NCBI RefSeq assembly: GCF_900103615.1
Contig: NZ_FNGW01000002.1
Span: forward strand, 248,001-312,000
Reading direction: 5' to 3'
DNA length: 64,000 nucleotides
Source of the DNA: Romboutsia lituseburensis DSM 797
Lineage (GTDB): Bacteria; Bacillota; Clostridia; Peptostreptococcales; Peptostreptococcaceae
The notes under the pieces were generated by a model. The model did not search any database. It was not told the DNA's origin and was given only the letters and a program-made list of their open reading frames with translations. This document shows, in pieces, positions 1 through 8,395 of the stretch. Made by a program: the position numbers and the translations under genes. Position 1 is the stretch's first letter, and every line of letters starts with the position of its first letter.

Positions 1-22
1 TATCATAAATACCTTAATATCA

Positions 23-59
23 AAAAAGGTAAATTCTATTTTCAAGAATTTACCTTTTT
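23..59 (-). terminator. Rho-independent terminator after the DUF1450 gene
   Basis: A 14-bp perfect inverted repeat (23-36 paired with 46-59, 9-nt loop) ends in runs of A and T on either side. It lies just downstream of the leftward gene at 68-259 and could also work for a gene arriving from the left. Confidence 0.75.
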
Positions 60-67
60 ATAATCTA

Positions 68-259
68 TTACTTTTTACACAGTTTAAAGAAGTCTTCTTC
101 ATTTTGTTTTATTACAAGTTCTCCATCTATTTTACCAACTGCTTCTTTAGAAAATGCTCTACAAGCTCCTATACATCCTGTTTTTACATTTTCTTCTCCT
201 GCAATTTCTTTTAATTTATTTACATCTATATTAGAACAATATGGGCATACTCTTATCAT
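68..259 (-). CDS. DUF1450 / YuzB-like small cysteine protein
   Basis: A 63-residue protein with an N-terminal CPYC motif and a second pair of cysteines in GCIGAC. This is the pattern of the DUF1450 (YuzB-like) family, small thioredoxin-fold-like proteins of unknown function in Firmicutes; the cysteines could bind metal or a redox partner. The ATG at 259 has an AAAGGAG ribosome binding site 7 nt upstream, so the start is secure. It is monocistronic: a terminator follows at 23-59 and about 200 bp of AT-rich DNA precedes it. Family assignment is from motif memory; the function is unknown. Confidence 0.75.
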   Translation of the reverse strand: MIRVCPYCSNIDVNKLKEIAGEENVKTGCIGACRAFSKEAVGKIDGELVIKQNEEDFFKLCKK

Positions 260-467
260 GTTAAATCTCCTTTTGATTTTTAATTAATGTTATATAAAAT
301 TATACCCATAAAAAAAGCTATTAAACAAAGCTTTCTATTTTAATCTTAAAGTTAGTTTTAGATTACTTTCTTATATATATGTTTTTATTTTATATTGTGT
401 TTTATAAAATTCTTTTAATTCCTTAAACTCTCCTTATTCACTATCATTTATATATAGTTTTTATAGT

Positions 468-611
468 TTAACTGTCAATCATAATAAAAAAAGCTACTAT
501 TATAGGTATTAAAATAAATATAAATTTATATTTATTTTTTTTTATAATTTTGCCATATTTTTTCTCTAACTTTCTTTTTCTGAATGAAATTACGTTTGAT
601 GCATTTTTCAT
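468..611 (-). CDS. small single-pass membrane protein (47 aa), unrecognised
   Basis: An open frame of 47 residues that a length cut-off would miss. It starts with ATG at 611 behind an AGGGGGAAAAGGGG ribosome binding site. The N-terminal 29 residues are strongly basic (RKRKLEKK, KIIKKNKYK). They are followed by one hydrophobic segment of about 15 residues (FIFILIPIIVAFFIMI) ending in DS. The likely topology is basic side in, short tail out. I do not recognise a family. The strong ribosome site and clean amphipathic layout argue for a real gene; its size and AT-rich surroundings argue for caution. Confidence 0.55.
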   Translation of the reverse strand: MKNASNVISFRKRKLEKKYGKIIKKNKYKFIFILIPIIVAFFIMIDS

Positions 612-769
612 TTCTACCCCTTTTCCCCCTTGATTAAAACATTTTCCTTTTCAATTACATTATAGCTTATGCAATATTTGGTATCAATCGGCTTTAAAAG
701 TTTTTTTTCTACATAAAATATATTATCAAAAATATTTAGACAGCTTTTTGATTTTACCTACATAGTATC

Positions 770-798
770 TTGTATACACACCTATACTATGTTATACT
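770..798 (+). promoter_or_regulatory. sigma-A type promoter of typA
   Basis: TTGTAT at 770-775 and TATACT at 793-798 are separated by 17 bp. Transcription would begin near 805, upstream of the GAAAGGAG site at 818-825. That supports the ATG at 837 over the upstream ATG at 789, which would lie before the transcription start. Confidence 0.6.
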
Positions 799-836
799 TA
801 ATCAGTTATTTTAAATCGAAAGGAGCAACAAATATA

Positions 837-2660
837 ATGACAAATGAAAATAAAATCATAAATATCGCCGTTATCGCCCATGTTGATGCTGGTAAATCAA
901 CTTTAGTTGACGCTTTCTTACATCAATCTGGAACATTCAGAGATAACGAAGTAGTAAAAGACTGTGTAATGGATAGTAACGACCTTGAAGCCGAAAGAGG
1001 TATAACAATATATTCTAAGAACTGTTCTATAAACTACAAAGACTACAAAATAAATATAGTAGATACTCCAGGACATAGTGACTTCTCTTCTGAGGTTGAA
1101 CGTGTTATAAAGACTGTTGATACAGTTATATTACTAGTAGATGCTAGTGAAGGGCCAATGCCTCAAACAAGATTCGTTTTACAAAAATCTTTAGAAGCTG
1201 GACTTAGACCAATATTATTCATAAATAAGATAGATAAACAAGATCAAAGAGCTGAAGAAGTTGTTGATGAGGTATTCGACTTATTCGTTGACTTAAATGC
1301 AACTGATGAGCAATGTGAATTCCCTATAATATACGGTATAGCTAAACAAGGTATAGCTAAAAAAGAAATGGAAGATGAAAGTACTAACTTAGCTCCATTA
1401 TTTGAAACTGTTGTTGAACATGTTGAAGCATACCCTGACTATAGTGAAGAACCTCTTCAATTACAAGTATCTGCACTTGCATATGATGATTATGTAGGTA
1501 GACTTGGTATAGGTAGAGTTTACAAAGGTACTGTTAAAAATGGTTCTCAAGTTTCTATATGTAAGGCTGACGGATCAGTAGCTAGAGGAAGAATAGCTAA
1601 GCTTACAGTATATGAAGGATTAAATCAAGTTGAAAAAGATGAAGCTTATGCTGGTGATATAGTTGTTATAGCTGGTATAACTGATATATCTATAGGTGAA
1701 ACTATATGTAATCCGGAAAATCCATTACCAATGGAATTAATACACATAGAAGAACCTACATTATCTATGAACTTCTTAGTTAATGATTCTCCATTCTGTG
1801 GAAAAAGCGGTAAATTCGTAACTACTAGACACTTAAAAGATAGATTAGATAAAGAATTAGAAGTTAACGTTGGATTAAAAGTTGAGCCAATGGATACTAC
1901 TGATGGATACAGAGTATCTGGACGTGGGGAGCTTCACTTATCTATACTTCTTGAAAATATGAGACGTGAAGGATATGAAATAGGTGTTTCTAAGCCAGAA
2001 GTTTTATTCATAAAAGAAGACGGAAAATTATTAGAACCAATGGAAAGAGTTATAGTTAACTGTCCTGAAGTTTACTCAGGAACTGTTATAAATAAATTAA
2101 ACTTAAGAAAAGCTATGATGGAAGCTATGGAAATAGAAGGTGATTATGTTAAAATAACATTCATCGCTCCAACAAGAGGATTACTTGGATACAGAAGTGA
2201 ATTCATAAATGATACTCGTGGAGAAGGTTCTTTAGTTAGATCATTTGAAAGATACGAAGAACATAAAGGTGAAATGCCAGGAAGAACTAACGGAGTACTA
2301 ATAGCTCAAACACCAGGTACAACTATGGCTTATGCTCTTAATGCTTTAAGTGAAAGAGCTCAAATGTTTGTTGATCCTGCTGTTGAAGTTTACGAAGGTA
2401 TGATAATAGGTATGAACTCTAGAAAAGATGACATGACTGTTAACCCTTGTAAGAACAAGAAATTAACTAACGTTCGTGCTTCTGGTACTGATGATGCAGT
2501 AAAATTACAAGCTGCAAGAACATTCACTTTAGAAGAAGCTTTAGAATTTATAGACGATGATGAGTTAGTTGAAATAACTCCAGATGCTATAAGACTTAGA
2601 AAAAAATACTTAAACGAACATGATAGATTAAGATACAATAAGTCTAGACAAGGTAAATAA
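837..2660 (+). CDS. typA: ribosome-associated translational GTPase TypA/BipA
   Basis: A 607-residue translational GTPase that acts on the ribosome in subunit assembly and stress or low-temperature growth. GTPase motifs are all present: G1 AHVDAGKS (residues 14-21), the switch I ERGITI, G3 DTPGH and G4 NKID. EF-G-like domains III and V and the TypA-specific C-terminal domain follow, and the length matches the family. G1 reads HVDAGKS, as in EF-G, rather than the HVDHGKT common in other TypA proteins; overall similarity is still TypA. I chose ATG 837 because GAAAGGAG lies 11 nt upstream and the promoter at 770-798 excludes the ATG at 789. It stands alone between its promoter and a terminator. 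Confidence 0.95.
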   Translation: MTNENKIINIAVIAHVDAGKSTLVDAFLHQSGTFRDNEVVKDCVMDSNDLEAERGITIYSKNCSINYKDYKINIVDTPGHSDFSSEVERVIKTVDTVILLVDASEGPMPQTRFVLQKSLEAGLRPILFINKIDKQDQRAEEVVDEVFDLFVDLNATDEQCEFPIIYGIAKQGIAKKEMEDESTNLAPLFETVVEHVEAYPDYSEEPLQLQVSALAYDDYVGRLGIGRVYKGTVKNGSQVSICKADGSVARGRIAKLTVYEGLNQVEKDEAYAGDIVVIAGITDISIGETICNPENPLPMELIHIEEPTLSMNFLVNDSPFCGKSGKFVTTRHLKDRLDKELEVNVGLKVEPMDTTDGYRVSGRGELHLSILLENMRREGYEIGVSKPEVLFIKEDGKLLEPMERVIVNCPEVYSGTVINKLNLRKAMMEAMEIEGDYVKITFIAPTRGLLGYRSEFINDTRGEGSLVRSFERYEEHKGEMPGRTNGVLIAQTPGTTMAYALNALSERAQMFVDPAVEVYEGMIIGMNSRKDDMTVNPCKNKKLTNVRASGTDDAVKLQAARTFTLEEALEFIDDDELVEITPDAIRLRKKYLNEHDRLRYNKSRQGK

Positions 2661-2666
2661 TAAATC

Positions 2667-2699
2667 AAAAAGAACTATTATTCTTTAATAGTTCTTTTT
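2667..2699 (+). terminator. terminator of typA
   Basis: Perfect 13-bp stem (2667-2679 with 2687-2699), 7-nt loop, followed by a T run; it starts 6 bp after the typA stop codon. Confidence 0.85.
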
Positions 2700-2706
2700 T
2701 TATATA

Positions 2707-2740
2707 AAAATATAGATGCTAAAATTAGCATCTATATTTT
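2707..2740 (-). terminator. second terminator, probably for the leftward small gene at 2836
   Basis: Perfect 14-bp stem (2707-2720 with 2727-2740) with a 6-nt loop and A/T runs at both ends. It sits about 95 bp beyond the stop of the 37-codon frame at 2836-2949, and back to back with the typA terminator. Confidence 0.7.
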
Positions 2741-2835
2741 TTCAATTTATGTTTATTATATAAGCATAAAGTCTATAACACATTTAACATTATACTTTAC
2801 TATTATGACTTGAACTTATATATTTATTTTTTAGT

Positions 2836-2949
2836 TTATATCTGATCAGTTGTTACATCATCTAATACATGACTTTCCGTCAAGTAAGATAAAAATGTTA
2901 ATCCATACATAACGAAAACTAATCCTGCTGTTATGAATACTATTCCCAT
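2836..2949 (-). CDS. small hydrophobic peptide (37 aa), unrecognised
   Basis: A 37-codon frame with an AAAGGAGG ribosome binding site 10 nt before ATG 2949. The first 22 residues form one membrane helix (MGIVFITAGLVFVMYGLTFL). The polar tail (SYLTESHVLDDVTTDQI) is acidic. A dedicated terminator at 2707-2740 follows, so it looks like a transcribed single gene. I know no family name for it. It could be a regulatory membrane peptide or a subunit of a membrane complex; no partner is adjacent. Confidence 0.6.
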   Translation of the reverse strand: MGIVFITAGLVFVMYGLTFLSYLTESHVLDDVTTDQI

Positions 2950-3207
2950 TTCATTAATCCCTCCTTTTATTATTATTATATCCATTGCGTATGAAATTTT
3001 TATGAATTTTACTTGAATATTTATATATATTTACCAATTTTAAATTATATAGATTATTCCGTCTTATTATGCACGTCTTTTCTAAATTAAATACATTATA
3101 TTACATTTATTAATTTAATTACCAGTTTAAATTTTGTAACTTTTTCATAAATTATTTTTTTATAAAAATATAACTATTCTTTTTTTAATATGTGTAGTAT
3201 AATATTT

Positions 3208-3224
3208 TTAGTACCAGGTCATAA
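3208..3224 (+). promoter_or_regulatory. FapR-like operator candidate with upstream -10 box
   Basis: TTAGTACC-A-GGTCATAA is a 17-bp imperfect palindrome: 6 of 8 positions of the right half match a perfect GGTACTAA. It begins 5 bp after a TATAAT box at 3198-3203, where a repressor would block transcription. It resembles the FapR operator class (TTAGTACC half-sites) of Firmicutes lipid genes as I remember it. The downstream gene is FabK-like, which fits but does not prove the assignment. Confidence 0.4.
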
Positions 3225-3277
3225 TATCAAATATTATAATCATGTACTTGTATATTTTATATAAGGAGGCGATTATT

Positions 3278-4333
3278 ATAAAGTCGTTACAAATTGGAGA
3301 CTTAATTGCAAAAGTGCCTATAATACAAGGTGGAATGGGTGTTGGAATATCTAGATCATCTTTAGCATCTGCTGTAGCCCGTGCTGGAGGTGTTGGAGTT
3401 ATTTCTGGTGTTCATGTAGGATATGATGAAGAAGACTTTGAAACAAATACTTTAAATGCGAATTTAAGAGCTTTAAAAAAGCATATTATAAAAGCTAAAG
3501 AAAATGCACCTAAAGGAATTATTGGTGTAAATTTAATGGTTGCTATGAATAATTATGAACAACATGTAAAGGAAGCCATCTCAGCTGGAGTTGATCTAAT
3601 TATTTCAGGAGCTGGTTTACCAAGTAAATTGCCTTCTTTAGTTAAAGGTAGTAAAGTAAAGATAGCTCCTATTATATCTACATCTAAAGCATGTAAAGTT
3701 ATTTTAAAAATGTGGGATAGAAAAGAAAAAATGACTGCGGACTTAATAGTTGTAGAAGGACCTAATGCTGGTGGTCACTTAGGTTACCATAAAGAAGAAT
3801 TAAAAAATATGGACTCTATTGATTATGATAAAGAGTTTGTTGAAATATTAAAAGTAACTAAGGAATACGAAGAGAAATATAACAAAAAAATTCCAGTGGT
3901 TGCTGCTGGTGGTATTTTCACTGGTGAAGATGTTTTAAAATATATAAATCTAGGTGCTAGTGGCGTTCAAGTTGGTACAAAATTTGTAGCTACACATGAA
4001 TGTGATGCATCACCAGAATTTAAAAATACCTATATAAATTCTAATAAAGAAGATATAAATTTAGTAATAAGCCCTGTTGGGATGCCAGGTCGTGCTATAC
4101 ACAATAAATTTATAGAAAAAGTTAGTGCAAATAGACCTAAAATAACTAAATGCTATAATTGTTTAATTCCTTGTAATCCTAAAGATACGCCTTATTGCAT
4201 ATCAGAAGCCCTTATAAATGCTGTTAAAGGTGATGTTGATAATGCATTGCTGTTTTGTGGTTCAAATGCTTATAAGGTAGATAGATTATATTCTGTCGAT
4301 GAGGTTATAAGTGAATTAACTTGTAAATTATAG
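3278..4333 (+). CDS. FMN-dependent nitronate monooxygenase / FabK-like enoyl-ACP reductase family protein, probable ATA start
   Basis: A 351-residue TIM-barrel flavoprotein of the NMO/FabK family, which oxidises nitronates or reduces enoyl-ACP. Visible motifs are IIQGGMGVGIS near the N-terminus (FMN phosphate loop), GPNAGGHLG with the active-site His, AAGGIFTG and GASGVQVGTKF. The C-terminal tail has a four-cysteine cluster (CYNCLIPC...YC) that could bind metal. Start: the only strong ribosome site, AAGGAGG (3263-3269), is followed 8 nt later by ATA, giving (M)KSLQIGDL, the usual beginning of this family as I recall it. ATT 3275 is the alternative. The upstream ATG at 3242 has no ribosome site. 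The choice between NMO and FabK activity cannot be made here. Confidence 0.85.
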   Translation: MKSLQIGDLIAKVPIIQGGMGVGISRSSLASAVARAGGVGVISGVHVGYDEEDFETNTLNANLRALKKHIIKAKENAPKGIIGVNLMVAMNNYEQHVKEAISAGVDLIISGAGLPSKLPSLVKGSKVKIAPIISTSKACKVILKMWDRKEKMTADLIVVEGPNAGGHLGYHKEELKNMDSIDYDKEFVEILKVTKEYEEKYNKKIPVVAAGGIFTGEDVLKYINLGASGVQVGTKFVATHECDASPEFKNTYINSNKEDINLVISPVGMPGRAIHNKFIEKVSANRPKITKCYNCLIPCNPKDTPYCISEALINAVKGDVDNALLFCGSNAYKVDRLYSVDEVISELTCKL

Positions 4334-4368
4334 ATATATAATTTTTTAGATTTTAGATTAATTATATT

Positions 4369-4400
4369 TAAACCTTAAACACTCCTAATCCTAAGGTTTA
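4369..4400 (+). terminator. weak terminator candidate after the FabK-like gene
   Basis: A 9-bp inverted repeat (TAAACCTTA / TAAGGTTTA) with a 14-nt loop and only a short T-rich tail. Confidence 0.35.
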
Positions 4401-4525
4401 TACCTTTTCATATCTAAAAAATTTATTATATACTAAATACATATTTAACTTTATTGCTCCAACCAATATAGTTATCAATTTATTAGTATATAAGTTTTTA
4501 ATATCTTATAATTAATATCATACAT

Positions 4526-4557
4526 AAAAAATAGAGCTAATATTAGCTCTATTTTTT
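4526..4557 (-). terminator. terminator of the aldo/keto reductase gene
   Basis: Perfect 15-bp stem (4526-4540 with 4543-4557) flanked by A and T runs, 5 bp beyond the stop codon of the leftward gene. Confidence 0.8.
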
Positions 4558-4561
4558 GTAT

Positions 4562-5692
4562 TTATTCAAAAAGTTCTCTCACGTCTTTTAACTTCTCTAC
4601 TATATTTATATGTTGTGGACATTTTTGCTCACAAGCTCCACATTCTACACAATTAGATGCATCACTACCTTCACTAACCAAAAATCCATGATACATATCT
4701 TTTGCCTTTTTTGTATCGTTGAACATAGAAGAACTATTTAATAACTCAAAACATAACGGAATCTGAACACCTTTAGGACATGGTAGGCAGTACTTACAAC
4801 CAGTACAATTTACTTTTATTTTTGATTTAAATTCTTTACTTAAGTCTTCTATAATCTGCTTTTCAATTTTAGTCATAGAGTTAGCATCACCTTGGCTGTC
4901 AACCGCTTTTATATTATCTATAACTTGCTCTAATGATGACATCCCACTAAGAACTACTGAAATTTCTTCTTTATCATATAAAAACTTAAATGCCCACTCT
5001 ACTGCATTTTTTTCAACCGAAGAATTATTTATTATAGCGTTTATTTCATCACTTAGGTTATTTACTAAAGAACCTCCTCTTAATGGTTCCATTATTACAA
5101 CTCCTAATCCTTTGTTATGAGCGTATAAAAGGCCTTCTGTTCCAGCTTGATACGTCTCATCTATATAATTATACTGTATTTGCACAAAATCCCACTCATA
5201 GTCGTCTATAATGTATTTAAATACATCTAATGTATCATGAAATGAGAATCCTACATATTTAACTAATTTTTGCTCTTTAATTTTTCTTATAAAATCAAAT
5301 AAACCATTTTCTTTTAACCTACTATAGTCATCTTTATTTAAACTATGAATCAAATAAAAATCAATTTGTTTAGTTTGTAATTTTTTTAATTGTTCATTTA
5401 TAAATTTATCCATATCTGCTCTTGTATTAACTGCCCATGATGGTAACTTTGTTGCTAATTTAATTTTTTCTCTATACCCATCTTTTAATGCCTTTCCTAA
5501 AAAAATTTCACTTTCTCCATTATGATATGGATATGCAGTATCTATATAATTTACCCCATTGTCAATTGCATACCTTATCATTTCTAAAGATTTTTCTTCA
5601 TCTATTTTTCCATCTTGTTGAGGAAACCTCATACACCCAAATCCAAGTATTGAAACATCTTCTCCCGTTTTACCTAACTTTCTATATTTCAT
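4562..5692 (-). CDS. aldo/keto reductase with two C-terminal 4Fe-4S clusters
   Basis: A 376-residue cytoplasmic oxidoreductase. Residues 1-270 form the aldo/keto reductase barrel. The catalytic tetrad is visible: Asp and Tyr in YIDTAYPY, Lys in ATKLP and His in LIHS. The C-terminal 90 residues hold two ferredoxin-type clusters, CTGCKYCLPCP and CVECGACEQKCP. This 'ferredoxin-type AKR' architecture is common in anaerobic clostridia; the natural substrate is unknown. ATG 5692 follows AGGGGAGGAATATTT, a strong site. It is monocistronic with its own terminator. Confidence 0.9.
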   Translation of the reverse strand: MKYRKLGKTGEDVSILGFGCMRFPQQDGKIDEEKSLEMIRYAIDNGVNYIDTAYPYHNGESEIFLGKALKDGYREKIKLATKLPSWAVNTRADMDKFINEQLKKLQTKQIDFYLIHSLNKDDYSRLKENGLFDFIRKIKEQKLVKYVGFSFHDTLDVFKYIIDDYEWDFVQIQYNYIDETYQAGTEGLLYAHNKGLGVVIMEPLRGGSLVNNLSDEINAIINNSSVEKNAVEWAFKFLYDKEEISVVLSGMSSLEQVIDNIKAVDSQGDANSMTKIEKQIIEDLSKEFKSKIKVNCTGCKYCLPCPKGVQIPLCFELLNSSSMFNDTKKAKDMYHGFLVSEGSDASNCVECGACEQKCPQHINIVEKLKDVRELFE

Positions 5693-6000
5693 AAATATTC
5701 CTCCCCTAACATATGTATTATTTATATATTATTTTATATGTTTATAAAACAAAAGAATACTTATTTTAAAATAAATCATTATAATGTTAATATATAAATA
5801 TTATGTAATTTAAGTTTATTATCATTATTGCATAACCAAATAAACTAAATCATTTTTTGCAATTTATTTTTTATAGAAAAAATATATATTTTATAAAAAA
5901 ATATATTAAATTTAAAATCAATTCTTGATTTATATTTATTTACAATGTATCCTATTTAGAGAGTATATTTTTATACTAATTAAATATTTAATCATAGGAG

Positions 6001-6057
6001 AGTGATGGGAAATGGATCACAGTCCGTTGCGGAATGTGGAATTTAATAACTATCACT
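6001..6057 (+). ncRNA. structured leader element upstream of corA (unassigned)
   Basis: This 57-bp stretch is clearly richer in G+C than the surrounding 400 bp. It offers competing pairings: GTGAT 6002-6006 can pair with ATCAC 6016-6020, or AGTGAT 6001-6006 with ATCACT 6052-6057. There is also a TCCG/CGGA hairpin at 6023-6033. Mutually exclusive stems are typical of cis-regulatory leaders. It does not match the M-box, NiCo or other riboswitch consensus I can recall. Confidence 0.4.
6005..6046 (+). CDS. possible 13-residue leader peptide (uORF) before corA
   Basis: ATG 6005 is preceded by TAGGAG with a short 4-nt spacing and opens a 13-codon frame, MGNGSQSVAECGI, ending in TAA. It overlaps the structured leader element, so translation could decide between the alternative stems. 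This is inference from position and ribosome site only; no homologue is known to me. Confidence 0.35.
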   Translation: MGNGSQSVAECGI

Positions 6058-6070
6058 TATTATTATCTTA

Positions 6071-6113
6071 AAATGAACGATTTTTTTTATTTGATTATAT
6101 AAATCGATCATTT
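6071..6113 (+). repeat. inverted repeat before corA
   Basis: AAATGAACGATTT (6071-6083) and AAATCGATCATTT (6101-6113) pair at 12 of 13 positions with a 17-nt loop that begins with a T run. There is no T tract after the right arm, so it is not a classical terminator; it could be a protein operator or an mRNA hairpin. Confidence 0.45.
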
Positions 6114-6167
6114 AATAGATAATATTAGGTGATAAGATTTATAAAATTGAATAAAGGATGTGTTGCC

Positions 6168-7103
6168 ATGATAAGATACTATAAAACTATTGACAACAAA
6201 TTGGAAAAGCTAAATTCTTTCGAAAGTGGCTGTTGGATAAATCTTGTTGAACCTAATCAAAGTGAAATAAGTGAAATTGTTTCTTTACTAAATATAGATA
6301 TTGAAAGTATTAAGTCTGCACTGGATGAGGAAGAACGTTCAAGAATAGATGTTGAAGATAATCATACACTTATACTTATAGATTTACCTGTAGATGAAAG
6401 TGATAGTAACTCTTCTCATTATTCAACAATACCTCTAGGTATTATAATAGGAGATGACTTTATTTTAACAGTTTGCTCTACTCAAACTAAAATATTAAAT
6501 GATTTTATTGTAGGGCATATTAAAGACTTCTATACTTTTAAAAAAACTCGTTTCATACTTCAAATTCTCTATAAGAATGCAAGTTATTATCTATACTACC
6601 TAAGAAGAATAAATAAAATGACTTCTGTAATAGAAAGAGAAGTTACTAAATCTATGAAAAATAAAGAGCTTATACAGCTTCTAGAATTAGAAAAATCACT
6701 TGTTTATTTTTCTACCTCCTTAAAAGCTATTGAATTAGTTTTAAACAAGATGGTAAGAACTAATAGTATAAAAAAATATCCAGATGATGAGGACTTGCTA
6801 GAAGATGTTATAGTCGAAAATAAGCAGGCGCTAGAAATGGCTACTATATACGGTGATATATTAAGTCGAGTAATGGATGCGTTCAGTGCCATTATTAGTA
6901 ACAATCAAAATAATGTTATGCAGTTTTTAACTTCTGTTACATTAATAACTACTATACCAACTATAGTTTCAGGCTTTTTCGGAATGAACGTAGGCGGTAT
7001 TCCATATGGTAATGATATAAACGGATTTTGGATTGTAATGTTAATTACTACTTTAATTTGTTTAGTAGTTACGTTTTTCATGTCTAGAAATAAGCTATTA
7101 TAA
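6168..7103 (+). CDS. corA: CorA-family magnesium/divalent cation channel
   Basis: A 311-residue CorA-type transporter. The signature GMN sits at residues 272-274 (SGFFGMNVGG) between two C-terminal membrane helices. The first 245 residues form the cytoplasmic funnel, with a long charged helix. CorA assembles as a pentamer and admits Mg2+ (some members Co2+ or Ni2+). I start at ATG 6168 behind AAAGGATG rather than the GTG at 6129, which has no ribosome site. About 470 bp of upstream DNA carries a structured leader and a possible uORF, suggesting post-transcriptional control. No M-box was found. Confidence 0.92.
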   Translation: MIRYYKTIDNKLEKLNSFESGCWINLVEPNQSEISEIVSLLNIDIESIKSALDEEERSRIDVEDNHTLILIDLPVDESDSNSSHYSTIPLGIIIGDDFILTVCSTQTKILNDFIVGHIKDFYTFKKTRFILQILYKNASYYLYYLRRINKMTSVIEREVTKSMKNKELIQLLELEKSLVYFSTSLKAIELVLNKMVRTNSIKKYPDDEDLLEDVIVENKQALEMATIYGDILSRVMDAFSAIISNNQNNVMQFLTSVTLITTIPTIVSGFFGMNVGGIPYGNDINGFWIVMLITTLICLVVTFFMSRNKLL

Positions 7104-7230
7104 ATTTTATTATATTTATACAATATGCCTATAAAATATTATTTACTAAGTAACAGTATTATTTATATAAATATTTATTTTTTATTGCAAAATTTTCTAT
7201 TTAATATTACAATGATATTATAATTAAATT

Positions 7231-7376
7231 AATTCCCTGAAGGGGAGTAGCTTACCACATACAAGTGTGGATAATCAGTCGTCATTTCAGTGTAATACAC
7301 TCGGTTGATTAAGCAAGTTTATACTTGAAAGCAAGACCTTCAAAGCAGATATTTATCTGTTTTGGGGGTTTTTTTA
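7231..7376 (+). ncRNA. yybP-ykoY manganese riboswitch with terminator
   Basis: The two conserved loops of the yybP-ykoY class are present: GAAGGGGAGTAGC at 7239-7251 and AAAGCAAGACCTTC at 7328-7341. P1 is TGAAGG 7238-7243 with CCTTCA 7337-7342. A terminator stem, CCTTCAAAGCAGAT 7337-7350 with 7355-7368 (three G.U pairs) and a 7-T tail, uses the same 3' arm. P1 and the terminator are therefore mutually exclusive, giving an ON switch when Mn2+ stabilises P1. Confidence 0.9.
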
Positions 7377-7408
7377 ATGTATTATACTAAAATATGCGGA
7401 GGTTTATT

Positions 7409-8395
7409 ATGAATTATATTTTATTAATACTTGGGTTTTTCTTACTCATTAAGGGGGCTGATTATTTTGTTGATGGTTCATCTAGTATAGCAAAGGTTTT
7501 AAACATACCTCCTATTATAATAGGTCTTACTATTGTCGCTTTTGGAACTAGTGCTCCAGAAGCAGCTGTCAGCATTACAGCTTCTTTAGATGGACAAAAT
7601 GGAATGGCTATGGGGAATGTTATTGGATCTAATATATTTAATGTGCTTATGGTAGTAGGGGCTGCTGGATATGTTAAAACACTACATGTTGAAAAATCAA
7701 TACTTTCTAAAGAGTTTCCTTTTTTATTGTTCACTTCAATATTAATTGTTTTTCTAACAGGTGATTCTTTATTTAGAAATAATTCAGTTAATATTTTAAG
7801 TAAATTTGATGGTATCATATTACTAATTTTATTTTGTTTATTTTTTTACAATTTAATAAAAACTGCTTTAAAATCTAGAGATGAATTTACGGAGGTAGAA
7901 AATTTCATCTCAATAGATTCCGATGCTATTTCATATAGTATAGATCAACCATTATACAAATCTATATTTTATTCAACTTTCGGTATGATTGCGATAATAA
8001 TTGGGGGTAAATTAGTTGTTTATTGTGGATCGTATATAGCATCTACATTCGGTATTAGTGATAAATTAATTGGACTTACTATTGTTTCTATAGGAACTTC
8101 ATTACCTGAATTTATAACATCTATCATAGCTGCTACAAAAGGGGAAAGTGATATAGCCCTAGGCAATGTTATTGGATCTAATATATTTAATATACTTTTT
8201 GTGCTAGGTGCATCTTCTGTTATATCTCCTATAACTGTACAAAATGGACTTTTATTAGATGGGATATTTATGATAATAGTTACTCTTATAACATACATAT
8301 TTGCTTCTAGAAAAAAAGATGTAAATAAAATTGAAAGTTTAACTCTTATTGGTCTTTACTTGTTTTACATGGCTTATTTAATCATGACAGCTTAA
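7409..8395 (+). CDS. Na+/Ca2+ exchanger family (CaxA/YrbG-like) cation antiporter, probably Mn2+-responsive
   Basis: A 328-residue membrane protein with about ten helices in two inverted halves. Each half has the alpha-repeat signature: GTSAPEAAVSI with GNVIGSNIFN, and GTSLPEFITSI with GNVIGSNIFN. The family exchanges cations for Na+ or H+. ATG 7409 follows GCGGAGG; the ATG at 7394 lies before this site and is unlikely. The mRNA leader is a yybP-ykoY Mn2+ riboswitch ending about 30 bp upstream, so I infer a role in exporting excess Mn2+ (perhaps with Ca2+). Confidence 0.9.
   Translation: MNYILLILGFFLLIKGADYFVDGSSSIAKVLNIPPIIIGLTIVAFGTSAPEAAVSITASLDGQNGMAMGNVIGSNIFNVLMVVGAAGYVKTLHVEKSILSKEFPFLLFTSILIVFLTGDSLFRNNSVNILSKFDGIILLILFCLFFYNLIKTALKSRDEFTEVENFISIDSDAISYSIDQPLYKSIFYSTFGMIAIIIGGKLVVYCGSYIASTFGISDKLIGLTIVSIGTSLPEFITSIIAATKGESDIALGNVIGSNIFNILFVLGASSVISPITVQNGLLLDGIFMIIVTLITYIFASRKKDVNKIESLTLIGLYLFYMAYLIMTA

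Noticed and set aside
789-836. N-terminal extension of TypA from ATG 789
   Set aside because: It would start upstream of the predicted transcription start and has no ribosome site; ATG 837 has both.
5990-6120. M-box magnesium riboswitch before corA
   Set aside because: The conserved GTTAGGTGAGGCTCC-like core and the long three-helix layout are absent; the element is much shorter.
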